From Hallella multisaccharivorax DSM 17128 (lineage in GTDB: Bacteria; Bacteroidota; Bacteroidia; Bacteroidales; Bacteroidaceae): DNA of 64,000 bases. Below are positions 33,988-47,700 of the stretch, piece by piece. The notes beneath the pieces are model-generated. The model was given only the letters and a program-made list of their open reading frames with translations. It was not told where the DNA came from and did no database searches. The first letter of the stretch is position 1. Each line of letters begins with the position of its first letter. Position numbers and translations under genes: made by a program. The stretch spans positions 3,238,422 through 3,302,421 of the forward strand of contig NZ_GL945017.1 in NCBI RefSeq assembly GCF_000218235.1, read 5' to 3'.

Positions 33988-35877
33988 TTACTTCACACTC
34001 TGAGCAAGCTTTTTCAGCATCGGCAGCAACACTCTTTGCGCGGGTGCCGCCTGTCGCTGCCCTATCTTGATGTCATTGCCCATGCCATTGAGAACCTCCA
34101 CATTGTACCTCTCATTCTTATCCATTTCTGCAACGGTCTCTACCGCACGGCTGACTTCTTCCGGTGTGCGGCTGTCCTTGGTGAGCAGCACCACAGCGCA
34201 GTCTGCCATGTCACTGACCTTCGTGAGCCATGGCTGGATGTCGGCATAGAACAGTCGCGTGCCCTCGTCCTTGCTGTCGGCCATGGTCTTGAGCTTCCCA
34301 CACGCAGCCTGCAAGCGCCGCATCTGGTCCAGCGTAGGCCATGGAGAGTCGTAGTCATAATGCCGCAGATAGGGCATCACTGTCGTAAAAGCTCCCGCAA
34401 ATTCCTTGCCCACCACCGCAGGCACAGCAGCCTTAAAGCTCCGCGTGTTGTCAAAAGCCGCATTGTTCCACGCATAGTCACCAATACTGAACAGCGCTAT
34501 CTTGCTGGCGGCTCCCTGCTGCATGGGATTACTGATAAGGGTCTTTACCGCCAGGCTGTCAGTAAGTCGGGCCTCGTTGTCGATGTGCGCTTCATCGTGG
34601 AAATTGGTATACGTGTCGCTCACAAAGATCTTGTCCATGTCGTTATCGTTGCAGGGATAGTTCCACCACCAGCCGACTTCACGTCCGAGCCAGGAACTCA
34701 CGAGGGCGGGATCCTCATTGTTGGGCACCGTCCATACAGCTCTTCCGGTGATATAGATGACCGTTTTCTTCGGCGTAGAACTCAGCGACCGGAAGAAGCG
34801 CGCAGCCTTTTCCTTGCTCACCCATGAATAGGCATAGAGCTGCGGCACGTAGTTGAGGGGTTTCACAGTGTCAGCCGGCGCTACTCCTTTACGGTTCCAC
34901 AGCCGGTCCACACGCGTCTGCAAGGCAGTGAGACGACGCGCGCCGAGATTCAAACTGGCTGTATCATCAGGCACACCGCAATCATCGACAAAGACGCCGA
35001 ACTGACGCATGCCGAGCTTGTACATCGAAGAGAATTTAGCCATAATCTTATCGAGCACTCTGTCGCTCTTCGCATCGAAGAAGTTGGTTCCAGGATGGAT
35101 GGCCCAGATGAAATTGACCTTGTTGGCTGTTGCTGTCTTCGCCATGCGACGCATCATGTCTTGGGTCATCATGCCGATTTTCTTTTGTTCGGGCGTGATG
35201 GTCAAGGGGTAAGGCTGTTCCCAATACTGCGAATGATAGGGATCCGACTTGGCGCCATACATATAGGAGTTCATCTTGTATCGTGCCATGAAACGGAAGA
35301 GATCCTCCGTCACTTCCTCCGTATAAGGCACGCCATAGTAACCCTCGATGACACCACGGTTCTTCACGTCGGCATAGTCGTAGAGCGTCACACACGACAG
35401 CGAGCCACGCTGCTGGTCAAGCATCTGCTCCAGCGAGGCCAGTCCACAAAAGGTGGCATCGGTGTTCTCACCAAGAATCACCACCGAAGCCGCCTTGCCG
35501 CTACCTGAGACTGAGAGGATGTGGCGGTCGTACTTGGGCAAAGCGAACACCGCTCGATTAAGTCGCAACTGGCTCACCGCCTTGTCGGCAGCGCCTTTGT
35601 CGCCGTTGACACCGAGAATCAGATTCGTCGTTGTCTTAGAAGGTGAAGAGGCGAAACGGCAGGTCAGACCGTGCTCCTTGAGCACCTGTGCGGCCCGTTG
35701 ACGCGTAGCCTCATCGATGGGTTCGCCGCAGACCACGGTGACAGTCTTCGTCAGCGTAGCCGTCCCCTCCTGCGCTATCTGCTCATGAGGCACCGGATAA
35801 ATGGTGAAAGTTGTTGCGGCGCTGAGTGACAAGCCGGATGTCAACAACAGGGCGACTAACATGTGTCTTAGTCTCAT
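33988..35877 (-). CDS. GH84 beta-N-acetylglucosaminidase (O-GlcNAcase-like)
   Basis: 629 aa with a signal peptide (LVALLLTSGLSLSA). The N-terminal GH20b-like domain covers about residues 22-150. The catalytic TIM barrel begins NRGVIEGYYGVPYT and contains YMYGAKSDPYHSQYW, FIWAIHPG and GVFVDDCGVPDD. Asp298 and Asp299 of the latter are the catalytic pair used in substrate-assisted cleavage. TNPMQQGA-like and YAWNNAAFD segments (here SNPMQQGA) match BtGH84. It removes terminal beta-GlcNAc. It is 34 bp after the NahK gene and 77 bp before GH109. Confidence 0.92.
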   Translation of the reverse strand: MRLRHMLVALLLTSGLSLSAATTFTIYPVPHEQIAQEGTATLTKTVTVVCGEPIDEATRQRAAQVLKEHGLTCRFASSPSKTTTNLILGVNGDKGAADKAVSQLRLNRAVFALPKYDRHILSVSGSGKAASVVILGENTDATFCGLASLEQMLDQQRGSLSCVTLYDYADVKNRGVIEGYYGVPYTEEVTEDLFRFMARYKMNSYMYGAKSDPYHSQYWEQPYPLTITPEQKKIGMMTQDMMRRMAKTATANKVNFIWAIHPGTNFFDAKSDRVLDKIMAKFSSMYKLGMRQFGVFVDDCGVPDDTASLNLGARRLTALQTRVDRLWNRKGVAPADTVKPLNYVPQLYAYSWVSKEKAARFFRSLSSTPKKTVIYITGRAVWTVPNNEDPALVSSWLGREVGWWWNYPCNDNDMDKIFVSDTYTNFHDEAHIDNEARLTDSLAVKTLISNPMQQGAASKIALFSIGDYAWNNAAFDNTRSFKAAVPAVVGKEFAGAFTTVMPYLRHYDYDSPWPTLDQMRRLQAACGKLKTMADSKDEGTRLFYADIQPWLTKVSDMADCAVVLLTKDSRTPEEVSRAVETVAEMDKNERYNVEVLNGMGNDIKIGQRQAAPAQRVLLPMLKKLAQSVK

Positions 35878-35911
35878 GCTTTATATTCTTCTGTTAGATT
35901 TTTCTTGTTCA

Positions 35912-37012
35912 TTACTTCTTCAGGCAATCGGTGGTGAAGCCATTCATCATCGCGTCGTGCTCCCTGACACATTGATAGAGCCGCATCTGGTTGCGGGCTC
36001 TGTCAAGATTGTGTTGTGGATAATTGCATTTCCAGTAGTGGTCGCCGCTGAGATAGTCCCAAAGGAACCGCACACTCTGCATGAAGGGGAAGAGTGCTAC
36101 GGCATAGGGCAGATTCTCTATTTCGACTGGCGTAAGGAAGCAGGCGCCTTCGAGATAGCCACGCGTGAACGCTTTGTAAATCTCTTCATTGAACGCCACA
36201 TGGCTCATGTCGGGATCGTCCTCGGCCGTGGTGTTGGCAGCTGACCGCAGGAAGTCGCCATAATCGGAGAAGACAAACGAGGGCATGACGGTGTCGAGGT
36301 CGATAACGCAAAGCACACGGCCTTGCTCGTCAAACATCATATTGTTGACCTTCGTGTCACAATGGCAGACGCGCTTGGGCAGAACACCCTCGCGATACAT
36401 GCGCTCGGCCTTGCACATTTCCTCGGCATCCTTGTCGATGAGTGCAAGCAACTGCTGCACGCCAGCTTCGTTCAGGCGGCCGGCAGGGTCTTCAGCCATG
36501 ACCGCACGGAGTTGTTGCATACGGAACTCCATGTTGTGGAAATTGGGAATCACCTCGCCCAAGGTCCCAGGAATGTCCACAAGCATATCCTCAAAGTGGC
36601 CGAAAGCCTGACCGGCATAATAAGAATACTCCGGCGTGACGGCTTCAAAGGTCTTGGCGTTGGCTATGAAGACCATCAGTCTCCAGACTGTCCCGTCGGG
36701 CTCGCGGTGATAGAGCTTGCCGTCGGCCGCAGGCATAAAGTGCAGCACCTTGCGGTCGATGTCGGTCTCGTGGGCGGCTTCAAGTTTCCGGCGGATATGA
36801 CGTGTCACTGCGGCAATGTTATCCATGAGCATGTCCACGTCGGTGAAGACATTCGTATTGATGCGCTGTAAGACGTAGTCCGGCTTGTCGGCCTCGGCTG
36901 TCGTCACCTTAAAAGTGTCGTTGATCAAGCCATTACCTAATGGGCGGATATCGGCCACAGTACCCTCCATGGCAAACCGTGCGACGATATGTGAAAGTGT
37001 TTGCTGATCCAT
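35912..37012 (-). CDS. nahK: NahK-like N-acetylhexosamine 1-kinase (APH fold)
   Basis: 366 aa with the aminoglycoside phosphotransferase fold. LGNGLINDTFKV is the nucleotide-binding strand. CHCDTKVNNMMFD is the Brenner-type catalytic loop with Asp, and VIDLDTVMPSFVFSDYGDFL supplies the metal-binding Asp. This last block is characteristic of Bifidobacterium NahK, which phosphorylates GlcNAc/GalNAc at C1 for entry into the UDP-HexNAc route. The protein lacks a signal peptide, so it is cytosolic. It sits between the sugar importer and two HexNAc-releasing glycosidases, in support of this role. A homoserine kinase or other APH activity is less likely. Confidence 0.82.
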   Translation of the reverse strand: MDQQTLSHIVARFAMEGTVADIRPLGNGLINDTFKVTTAEADKPDYVLQRINTNVFTDVDMLMDNIAAVTRHIRRKLEAAHETDIDRKVLHFMPAADGKLYHREPDGTVWRLMVFIANAKTFEAVTPEYSYYAGQAFGHFEDMLVDIPGTLGEVIPNFHNMEFRMQQLRAVMAEDPAGRLNEAGVQQLLALIDKDAEEMCKAERMYREGVLPKRVCHCDTKVNNMMFDEQGRVLCVIDLDTVMPSFVFSDYGDFLRSAANTTAEDDPDMSHVAFNEEIYKAFTRGYLEGACFLTPVEIENLPYAVALFPFMQSVRFLWDYLSGDHYWKCNYPQHNLDRARNQMRLYQCVREHDAMMNGFTTDCLKK

Positions 37013-37088
37013 GATAGTTCGTGATATGAAGTGCCGTAGACATCGGTACCTCGTGATGGTTACTATATATAATAATGTGTATTCCTAT

Positions 37089-38303
37089 TTATTTGGTGCG
37101 GATCTTGTATCCTGCGAATCCATAGTAGAGAATGAAAAGGAAGCAAGGCACGCACACCCAATAAGAGGCCTGATAAGAGAAGGCGTCCTGTACGAGGCCC
37201 TGCACCCAAGGCATGACGGCGCCACCGGCCATGGCCATGGTGAGCAGGGAAGAGCCCGACTTGGTGAACTTGCCCAGGTCGGCCATGGCAAGGGGCCAGA
37301 GGGCAGGCCACATCAGCGAGCAGCCCAGGGCCATGAAGAAGATGCAATAGACCGACACCGTCGGGTCGGGCACCAAGGCCACGGCCACGCTACCAACGAC
37401 AGCGATGATGGCACAGATGCGCATGGCGGCTGCCTGAGACAGGTACTTGGGAATGAAAAGGATGCCACAGATGTAACCCACAATCATGCCGATGGAAGGA
37501 ATGAAACCATAATTGTCACCCTTAAGGCCCAGACTCTGGGCATAGCCCGTAGCTGTGGCAAGGGAGATGGTCTCCACACCGACATAGAGAAACAGTGCCA
37601 GGCAACCCAGCAACAGGTGCGGGAACTGCAGGATGCTCGTCTTGCCGTCGGCATACGAGGCTGTTGTCGTGCCCGCCTCGGACGCTTCGCCGTCCTCTCC
37701 GGCAGCCTTCACCTCTGGCAGTGGAGCCATAAGCGCGATAATTCCCAACACGACAAAGATGGCGATGATGATGGCAAACGGCAGATAAAGGTCGCCTAAG
37801 TGAGTGTCACCGATACCCTTACCGATGACCAGCGTGATGAAGAGGGTGGTCACCGGCCACGCCAACTTGTTGCAGATACCCATGCAGGAGATGCGGCGGG
37901 CTGCGGAATCCAATGGGCCGAGAATGGTAACATAAGGATTGACCGAGGCCTGAAGCACGGCATTGGCGGCACCGCTGACAAAGCTGGCTATCAGAAACCA
38001 GACCAGGGACTGCTGGCGGGCAGCGACGATGAACAACCCGAAGGCAATGGCAAAGATGAGAAATGACAAGGCCATCGTGCGCTTATAGCCGATTTGGCGG
38101 ATGCACCACGTGGCGGGAATGCCAAAGAGAAGAAAAGGAATGAACGTGGCAGCAAGCAGCAGACTCGATGCCGCACCGGAGATGTTCATCGCATTCTTCA
38201 ACACAGGCATCAGATAAGAGTTGATGCCTAAGGCAAAACCGATGGAAAAGAAAAATAGCCCGATAATGGCAAGGGGCAGCAGATAACTGTGCTTTTGATT
38301 CAT
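37089..38303 (-). CDS. Sugar MFS transporter (FucP/NagP-like)
   Basis: 404 aa from the ATG at 38303; a TTG five codons upstream is less likely. About 12 TM helices. The N-terminal half has FSIGFALGINSYLMPVLKNA and ANAVLQASVNPYVTILGP, the pattern of FucP/GluP/NagP H+-sugar symporters. It brings a monosaccharide, probably GlcNAc or GalNAc, across the inner membrane. It is the first gene of the operon with NahK (76-bp gap), GH84 and GH109. That order places uptake and phosphorylation of the sugar released by the two enzymes together. Confidence 0.85.
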   Translation of the reverse strand: MNQKHSYLLPLAIIGLFFFSIGFALGINSYLMPVLKNAMNISGAASSLLLAATFIPFLLFGIPATWCIRQIGYKRTMALSFLIFAIAFGLFIVAARQQSLVWFLIASFVSGAANAVLQASVNPYVTILGPLDSAARRISCMGICNKLAWPVTTLFITLVIGKGIGDTHLGDLYLPFAIIIAIFVVLGIIALMAPLPEVKAAGEDGEASEAGTTTASYADGKTSILQFPHLLLGCLALFLYVGVETISLATATGYAQSLGLKGDNYGFIPSIGMIVGYICGILFIPKYLSQAAAMRICAIIAVVGSVAVALVPDPTVSVYCIFFMALGCSLMWPALWPLAMADLGKFTKSGSSLLTMAMAGGAVMPWVQGLVQDAFSYQASYWVCVPCFLFILYYGFAGYKIRTK

Positions 38304-38335
38304 ATTAGGTATAAACAATATAGTTATTGGTTGTG

Positions 38336-38343
38336 CAAAGGTA
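38336..38343 (-). promoter_or_regulatory. -7 element of the MFS-nahK-GH84-GH109 operon promoter
   Basis: TACCTTTG on the minus strand, 32 nt before the ATG at 38303, fits TAnnTTTG. No good -33 box was found, so activation by a regulator is possible. Confidence 0.5.
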
Positions 38344-38593
38344 ATATTATTTTTTTAGTTAACAAGCGTTCATAAAAATATTATTGTTTTTTTAAGCATC
38401 GCCTTTACAGTGTAATCGCATCGCCTTTACGGCGTAATCGCAATGCCTTTACGGCGTAATCGCATCGCCTTTACACTGTAATCGCAATGCCTTTACAGTG
38501 TAGACGCAAAACTCTGCCATAAAGGCATCAATCTTGAAACTTTCATAACACATTAATAAATAGACGCGCACGTTCATAAAATTATGAGGAATA
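38344..38593. other. Divergent regulatory region with repeat array
   Basis: The 349-bp spacer between the MFS operon and the GH2 gene holds the two divergent promoters and, between them, an AT-rich tract and the 5 x 22-bp array at 38398-38507. No small ORF with support was found. The array position makes a regulatory role possible here, unlike the copies between convergent genes. Confidence 0.5.
38398..38507. repeat. Tandem array, 5 x 22 bp (same family as 14471-14580)
   Basis: Units start at 38398, 38420, 38442, 38464 and 38486. Consensus is AWYGCCTTTACRSYGTAATCGC. Centres alternate among TTACAGTGTAA, TTACGGCGTAA and TTACACTGTAA, so palindrome arms are kept while bases change in complementary pairs. 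Confidence 0.85.
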
Positions 38594-38625
38594 TTTTCCG
38601 TAGTTAAAATATATTTGTAACTTTG
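38594..38625 (+). promoter_or_regulatory. Promoter of the GH2 gene
   Basis: TTTT (38594-38597), a 20-nt spacer and TAACTTTG (38618-38625) match the Bacteroidetes pattern with one -33 mismatch. A second TAnnTTTG-like word (TATATTTG) overlaps just upstream. The ATG follows at 38653. Confidence 0.55.
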
Positions 38626-38628
38626 TAG

Positions 38629-42666
<4,038 letters not shown>

Positions 42667-42675
42667 TAGTGACAA

Positions 42676-42760
42676 AGTCTATCATAGTCTATATTGTCCA
42701 TAATAATCTTAGTAGTCTATAGTAATCTATAAAATCTATAATAGTCTATAAAGTCTATTT
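42676..42760. repeat. AT-rich degenerate repeats with ~10-bp phase
   Basis: Words related to AGTCTATA recur at 42676, 42686, 42714, 42724, 42733, 42743 and 42752, mostly 9-10 bp apart, between the GH2 and sulfatase genes. Spacing close to one DNA turn suggests curved DNA or phased protein sites. Replication slippage is the plain alternative. Confidence 0.5.
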
Positions 42761-42795
42761 TCTTCATCTCCCAAAGAATAATAATTTATAACATA

Positions 42796-44340
42796 ATGCA
42801 AAAACTATATTTACCTCTTACAGGCTTGCTCACTTGCGGCTATGCAGTAGTGAGCATGGGGCAAACGGCGAAGAAGCCAATGAATATCATCTACATCATG
42901 AGCGATGACCACAGTTATCAGACCATCAGCGCTTATGACAACCGCTTCGTGGAGACACCCAACATCGACTGGATCGCCAGCCACGGAGCGCGGTTCACCA
43001 ATAGCTTTGTGGCCAACTCGCTCAGTGGGCCCTCCCGTGCCTGCATGCTCACGGGAAAGCACAGCCATAAAAATGGATTCACAGACAACACGAAGACCTT
43101 TGACGGCTCACAACAGACCTTTCCGAAACTCTTGCAGAAGGCCGGATACCAGACTGCGATGATCGGAAAATGGCATCTCACATCGCTGCCTACAGGCTTT
43201 GACTATTGGGACATCCTCATCGGACAGGGCGACTACTACAACCCTGACTTCATCCGTAACGGCAAGCGGATCAGAAGACCGGGATATGTCACGAACATCG
43301 TTACCGATGTGGCTCTCGACTGGCTCAGCAATAAACGCGACAAGAGCAAGCCCTTCTGCCTGCTCCTCCACAACAAGGCGCCGCACCGTGTCTGGGCACC
43401 GGACACTTGCGACCTCGATCTATACAACGACCGGAAATATCCCATGCCCGATAACTTCTACGATAACTATGAGGGGCGTCTGGCGGCGCAAAAACAAAAG
43501 ATGAACATCATCAAGGACATGAATCCCGTATATGATCTGAAGATGTACGACCCTGATGTGCACACCAATGATAAAGAGTTGGAGACATGGGGATTCAACA
43601 ATTACAATCGCATGTCACCCTCACAGCGTGCGCAATGGGACCGTCACTATAAGCCCATCATAGAGAAATTCAAGCGCGATTCCCTCAAGGGAAAGGCTCT
43701 TGCCGAATGGAAATATCAGCGGTATATGCACGACTACTGCCGTGTCATCACTTCCATCGACCGCAATGTAGGACGTGTCATCCAGTACCTAAAAGACAAC
43801 AACCTGCTCGACAACACCATGATTGTCTATACATCTGACCAGGGGTTCTATATGGGTGAGCATGGATTCTTCGACAAGCGCTTCATGTACGAGGAAAGTT
43901 TTCGCACGCCGCTGCTCGTCTATATACCAGGAGGAAAGCACGGTGACATCACGCAGATGGTACAGAACATCGACTACGCCCCGACATTCCTGCAGCTTGC
44001 CAACATCAAAGTACCAAAAGACATTCAGGGTATGTCGTTCTTGCCGCTCCTCGAAGGCAAGAAAGTGATGAACTGGCGTAAATCGCTCTACTATCATTAT
44101 TATGAATACCCCGCCGAACACAGTGTATGCCGTCATTATGGCGTGCGCACAGGACGTTATTCGCTCATGCATTTCTACAACGACATCGACGAGTGGGAGC
44201 TCTTTGACCTGAAGAAAGACCCGGAAGAGATGCACAATCTCTATGGTAAACCAGGAATGGAGAAGATTACCCAACAACTCAAAAGGGAGCTCCTTCGTCT
44301 GCAAACGCAGTACGATGACCCAATCAGATTTAAGAAGTAG
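42796..44340 (+). CDS. Ser-type sulfatase (S1 family), probable N-acetylglucosamine-6-O-sulfatase
   Basis: 514 aa with a signal peptide (YLPLTGLLTCGYAVVSMG). NIIYIMSDDHSYQTI provides the paired Asp calcium ligands. The active-site motif is SGPSRACMLTG with Ser77 as the residue to be converted to formylglycine, so it needs an anaerobic sulfatase-maturating enzyme (not in this window). GKWHL and SDQGFYMGEHGFFDKRFMYE follow, the latter a typical SDQG(x)FYMGEHG motif of S1_11-like enzymes. The subfamily is inferred, substrate probably 6-sulfated GlcNAc of mucin or heparin. The setting beside GH2, GH84 and GH95 favours mucin or keratan sulfate. Confidence 0.85.
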   Translation: MQKLYLPLTGLLTCGYAVVSMGQTAKKPMNIIYIMSDDHSYQTISAYDNRFVETPNIDWIASHGARFTNSFVANSLSGPSRACMLTGKHSHKNGFTDNTKTFDGSQQTFPKLLQKAGYQTAMIGKWHLTSLPTGFDYWDILIGQGDYYNPDFIRNGKRIRRPGYVTNIVTDVALDWLSNKRDKSKPFCLLLHNKAPHRVWAPDTCDLDLYNDRKYPMPDNFYDNYEGRLAAQKQKMNIIKDMNPVYDLKMYDPDVHTNDKELETWGFNNYNRMSPSQRAQWDRHYKPIIEKFKRDSLKGKALAEWKYQRYMHDYCRVITSIDRNVGRVIQYLKDNNLLDNTMIVYTSDQGFYMGEHGFFDKRFMYEESFRTPLLVYIPGGKHGDITQMVQNIDYAPTFLQLANIKVPKDIQGMSFLPLLEGKKVMNWRKSLYYHYYEYPAEHSVCRHYGVRTGRYSLMHFYNDIDEWELFDLKKDPEEMHNLYGKPGMEKITQQLKRELLRLQTQYDDPIRFKK

Positions 44341-44749
44341 CCATCGATCTGGTACACAATCGAGTGGGAGGTAAACACCAGTCATAGGTGCTTATCTCCT
44401 ACTTTCGTGTTCACCGACATCTCACACCACCGTACGTGCCGTTCGGCATACGGCAGTTCCCATCTTGGGTAGTCATTTGGTAGATTCATCAGATAAACAA
44501 GTATACCCTGCGCGCTTAAGATTCTGGTTGGATATAGCTCTACACAGTATAGGACTGCCCGCTATCTTCCTCTCTTGCGGAAGCATAGTTTCATGGTACT
44601 TGTAAGGCCAATAAGCGGGAAATAGAATTTATGTCCGTGCAAATTCTCTATAGCGGACTGTCTTCTGAAAAGATACTTCAAGATCAGAGTGCAACACATC
44701 AGGACAACCCGATACAAATATCTTTTCAGGACATTGAATGCGCGTCCTA
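44341..44749 (-). other. Intergenic region holding a group II intron remnant
   Basis: 409 bp between convergent sulfatase and GH95 genes. The part near the sulfatase (44359-44460) is a group II intron 3' end, listed separately. The part from about 44475 to 44749 translates on the minus strand to a run without strong identity (contains KRYLYRVVLMCC and LHGHKFYFPLIGLT) interrupted by a TAG; it may be an eroded part of the same element or of another mobile gene. No intact gene is present. Confidence 0.5.
44359..44460 (-). mobile_element. 3' end of a bacterial group II intron (domains V-VI), remnant
   Basis: On the minus strand, 44459-44419 reads AACTGCCGTATGCCGAACGG then CACGTACGGTGGTGTGAGAT, the compact hairpin of domain V. 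Domain VI follows (about 44396-44364): AGGAGATAAGCACC and GGTGTTTACCTCC pair across a short loop. The end CCCACTCGAT at 44359 resembles bacterial group II 3' ends. No reverse transcriptase frame is intact upstream, so the element cannot move by itself. Confidence 0.7.
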
Positions 44750-47700
44750 TTAAATCCTATCAATCGTATATATTCCGCCTTTCAACGTGGGGAAGCTGAT
44801 TTCTCCAGCTTTTACCGTTTCCGTTTTCACTTTTCTCCCACTACTATCAGTAATACGATAATCTTTCTCAATGCCTTTATACTTGACCACGCACTTCGTA
44901 CCCGAATGAGATACAATGGTAATCTTTTGGGCGATCGCATTGTCCCAGGTGATGTCAACGGTAAAATTGCCCACAGCCCTCAATCCTGAGACGGAGCCTT
45001 TGAGCCAATACTCTGTTGGAAGTGCCGGCAGAATTTCTAACTTATCAAAGCGGCTTTGCAAAAGCATCTCAGCGATACCTGCGGTGAAACCAAAGTTACC
45101 GTCAATCTGATAAGGCGCATGGGCGTCCCACAGATTCTCGTAAATGCCTCCCGCAGCCTCGTTGACACTGGTGGTCCAGGTCTGTTGCAGAGCGCGTTTG
45201 ATGAGGTTATGGCAGTGGTCGCCTAAATAAGCGCGCGCATTGAGATTCATCTTATGCCCGAGTGACCATCCGGTTCCGTGATCGTCACCACGGGCGATGA
45301 GTGATGTTCTGGCGGCATCAAAAATCGCTCTGTTAATGTCCGGCCCTATCTCGTCGCAGGGATAGAGACCCATGAGATGAGAGATATGACGGTGATTCTT
45401 ATATTCATAAATGCCGATCTTCTGCGGATTATTGAATTGTGAGGTGTATTTCCATTCGCGCAGATAAGTTTTGCCGTCAAGTGGATTCTTCTCAGTGTGG
45501 CAGCCATCGTCTACTTTTACTAAATAGTTATTGAGTTTATTGCGGAATTCTTTAGAAGCTACGCTTTTGCCTAAAACAGCTATCGCTTTACGGGTATTGT
45601 TGAATAGGTTCCACACCAGTTGCTGGCTATGTGCCGTAGCATTCTCCGTTGGTCCATGTTCAGGGCTCCATTCATCAGGGCATTCGTATGTACCGTCGTT
45701 TGCCTTGACGAGTTTCTGAAACCAATATTCCACACAGCTCTTCATCGCCGGAAAGGCTTGACGCCTTAGATAGTCCTTGTCAAGCGTATACTGATAGTGC
45801 TGCCACAGGTGCTGGCAATACCATGCATTGGCAATGGTATAGGTTGGGGCAAAAGTGGTGCCACTACCATAGATATTGTTTTCCGTCGGGAGTGTCCAGC
45901 CAGCATTCACGCCACCCATATCTTTGGCATACTGACGCCACGTAGGTTTGACACAAGCCTCACGGTAAATATAGTTGAGAAAAGGCATGTGGAGTTCGGA
46001 GAGGTTCGTAGGCTCAGCCGGCCAGTAGTTCATCTGCACATTGATATTCGAGTGGATGTCAGCATGCCATGCCGGCGTGTTGTTGTTGTTCCAGATACCC
46101 TGAAGGTTAGCCGGAAGAGAGACACCTCTGCTGGAACTGATCAACAAATAGCGGCCATAGCTGAAATACAGCTCCTCCAAGAAGAGGTTAGCCTTTGGAT
46201 CGTTCTTATAATTGGCAATAAGTGTTGGTGTCGGAATATTGTTTTTTGCATTGGACAACGTAAGCTGGCAACGATCAAACCATTGCTTGTAATCGGCCTT
46301 ATGGGCAGCAAGCAGTGTCTCATAGCCTTTCTTCTGCGCTTTCTGCACGATAGCAGCTACGCGTGTAGGCAGCAAGGCAGCACCGGATACATATTGCGGA
46401 GCATCTGGATCATAGTCGGTAAGACCGCGCAGATAAATGATCATACTGTTGGCGCCGATCACTTCAATGAGGCCTGCACTATTCTTTTTCAGTGAGCCGC
46501 CATCGATGACAACGCGGGCAGAACAGACATATGACTCTGGTTCCACCGTCACGCCCGAGTCTCCCTGGCGGGCGATGGTGCCATTGAAGCTGATCGTCGC
46601 CTGTTGACTATTGTCAATATTATAGCATGAATCCTTGCCGTTCTGATTCTTGAGTCTCAGCACGGCGTTGATGTGACCATTCTGAGAAGCCTTGTAACGG
46701 ATAACGATACAACTATCGGGATTAGAGGCAAAATAAGAGCGTTGGTAATCGACACCATCAGAAGTAAAGTTGACACCTGCTATCGCATCGTTGATATCAA
46801 GATAGCGTACATAATTGGTGGCTGAATGCATACCTTTGCTCATAATATAGAGGTTGCCAAAATTGAGGTAGAAGCCATAGTTATCAGAGCTGGTGCGGGC
46901 GCCGAGCTTGCCACTCCATAGTGTCTTATCGTTGAACTGTATGTCGTCGACCGCAATCTGCCCCATAAGTGTAGCACCGAACTGTCCATCGCCGATGGGC
47001 AGACAGGAGGTCATCCAGTTCTCAGCCGGCTGCGTATACCACAAAGTGTATTTATTCTTCGGGGTATAGGAAGCAATGCTTATAACCGAGACAATGTCAG
47101 ACTCAGGAATGAAACGTACGACATTGCCATTGTCCCCCAAATTCCATACACTAATCTTATTTCCAACTTTGTTTCCTTGATATATATTGAAGAAGTTCTG
47201 ACCACTCGTGGCTGTACCAATCTCAAAGCCGCCAAGCGTATTCGAAGACTTAACGATATAGAAAAGCGAGTCGGCTGAACTCTTATCGTTCTCTACATTA
47301 ATAGTCTTCGGCGAACTATTCTTAGTGATATAAAGGGTCTGACCTAACTTATTGGTAAAACTATACTTATCACCGATCTGGTAAACGCGCCAAAGTATAG
47401 CATTTCTGTCATTACCTGACAGTGTACCAACGATACAACTGTTCTTCAGGCCGTTTGCCGCAAGATAATATTTTCCGTTCTGGAATTGAATAAAGTAGTA
47501 ATGAAGATCTGAAGCAGTAGAAATCTGAGGCATAGAATAGTCAAACTCCATATTCTCTTTAGAATAGAACTTTAAAACATTGCTCATATCGCCCTTATTC
47601 CAAAGGCCGATAAGCTGTCCGGCTTTAACCTCACCAACCTGGTTCATAGCGATATTAGCCGTAGAGTCAGTGGCAATCTCTAAAGCATCATAACCATAGC

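Noticed and set aside
44475..44749. Group II intron maturase C-terminus in the rest of the spacer
   Set aside because: The translated text has an internal TAG and no maturase motif that I could recognise.
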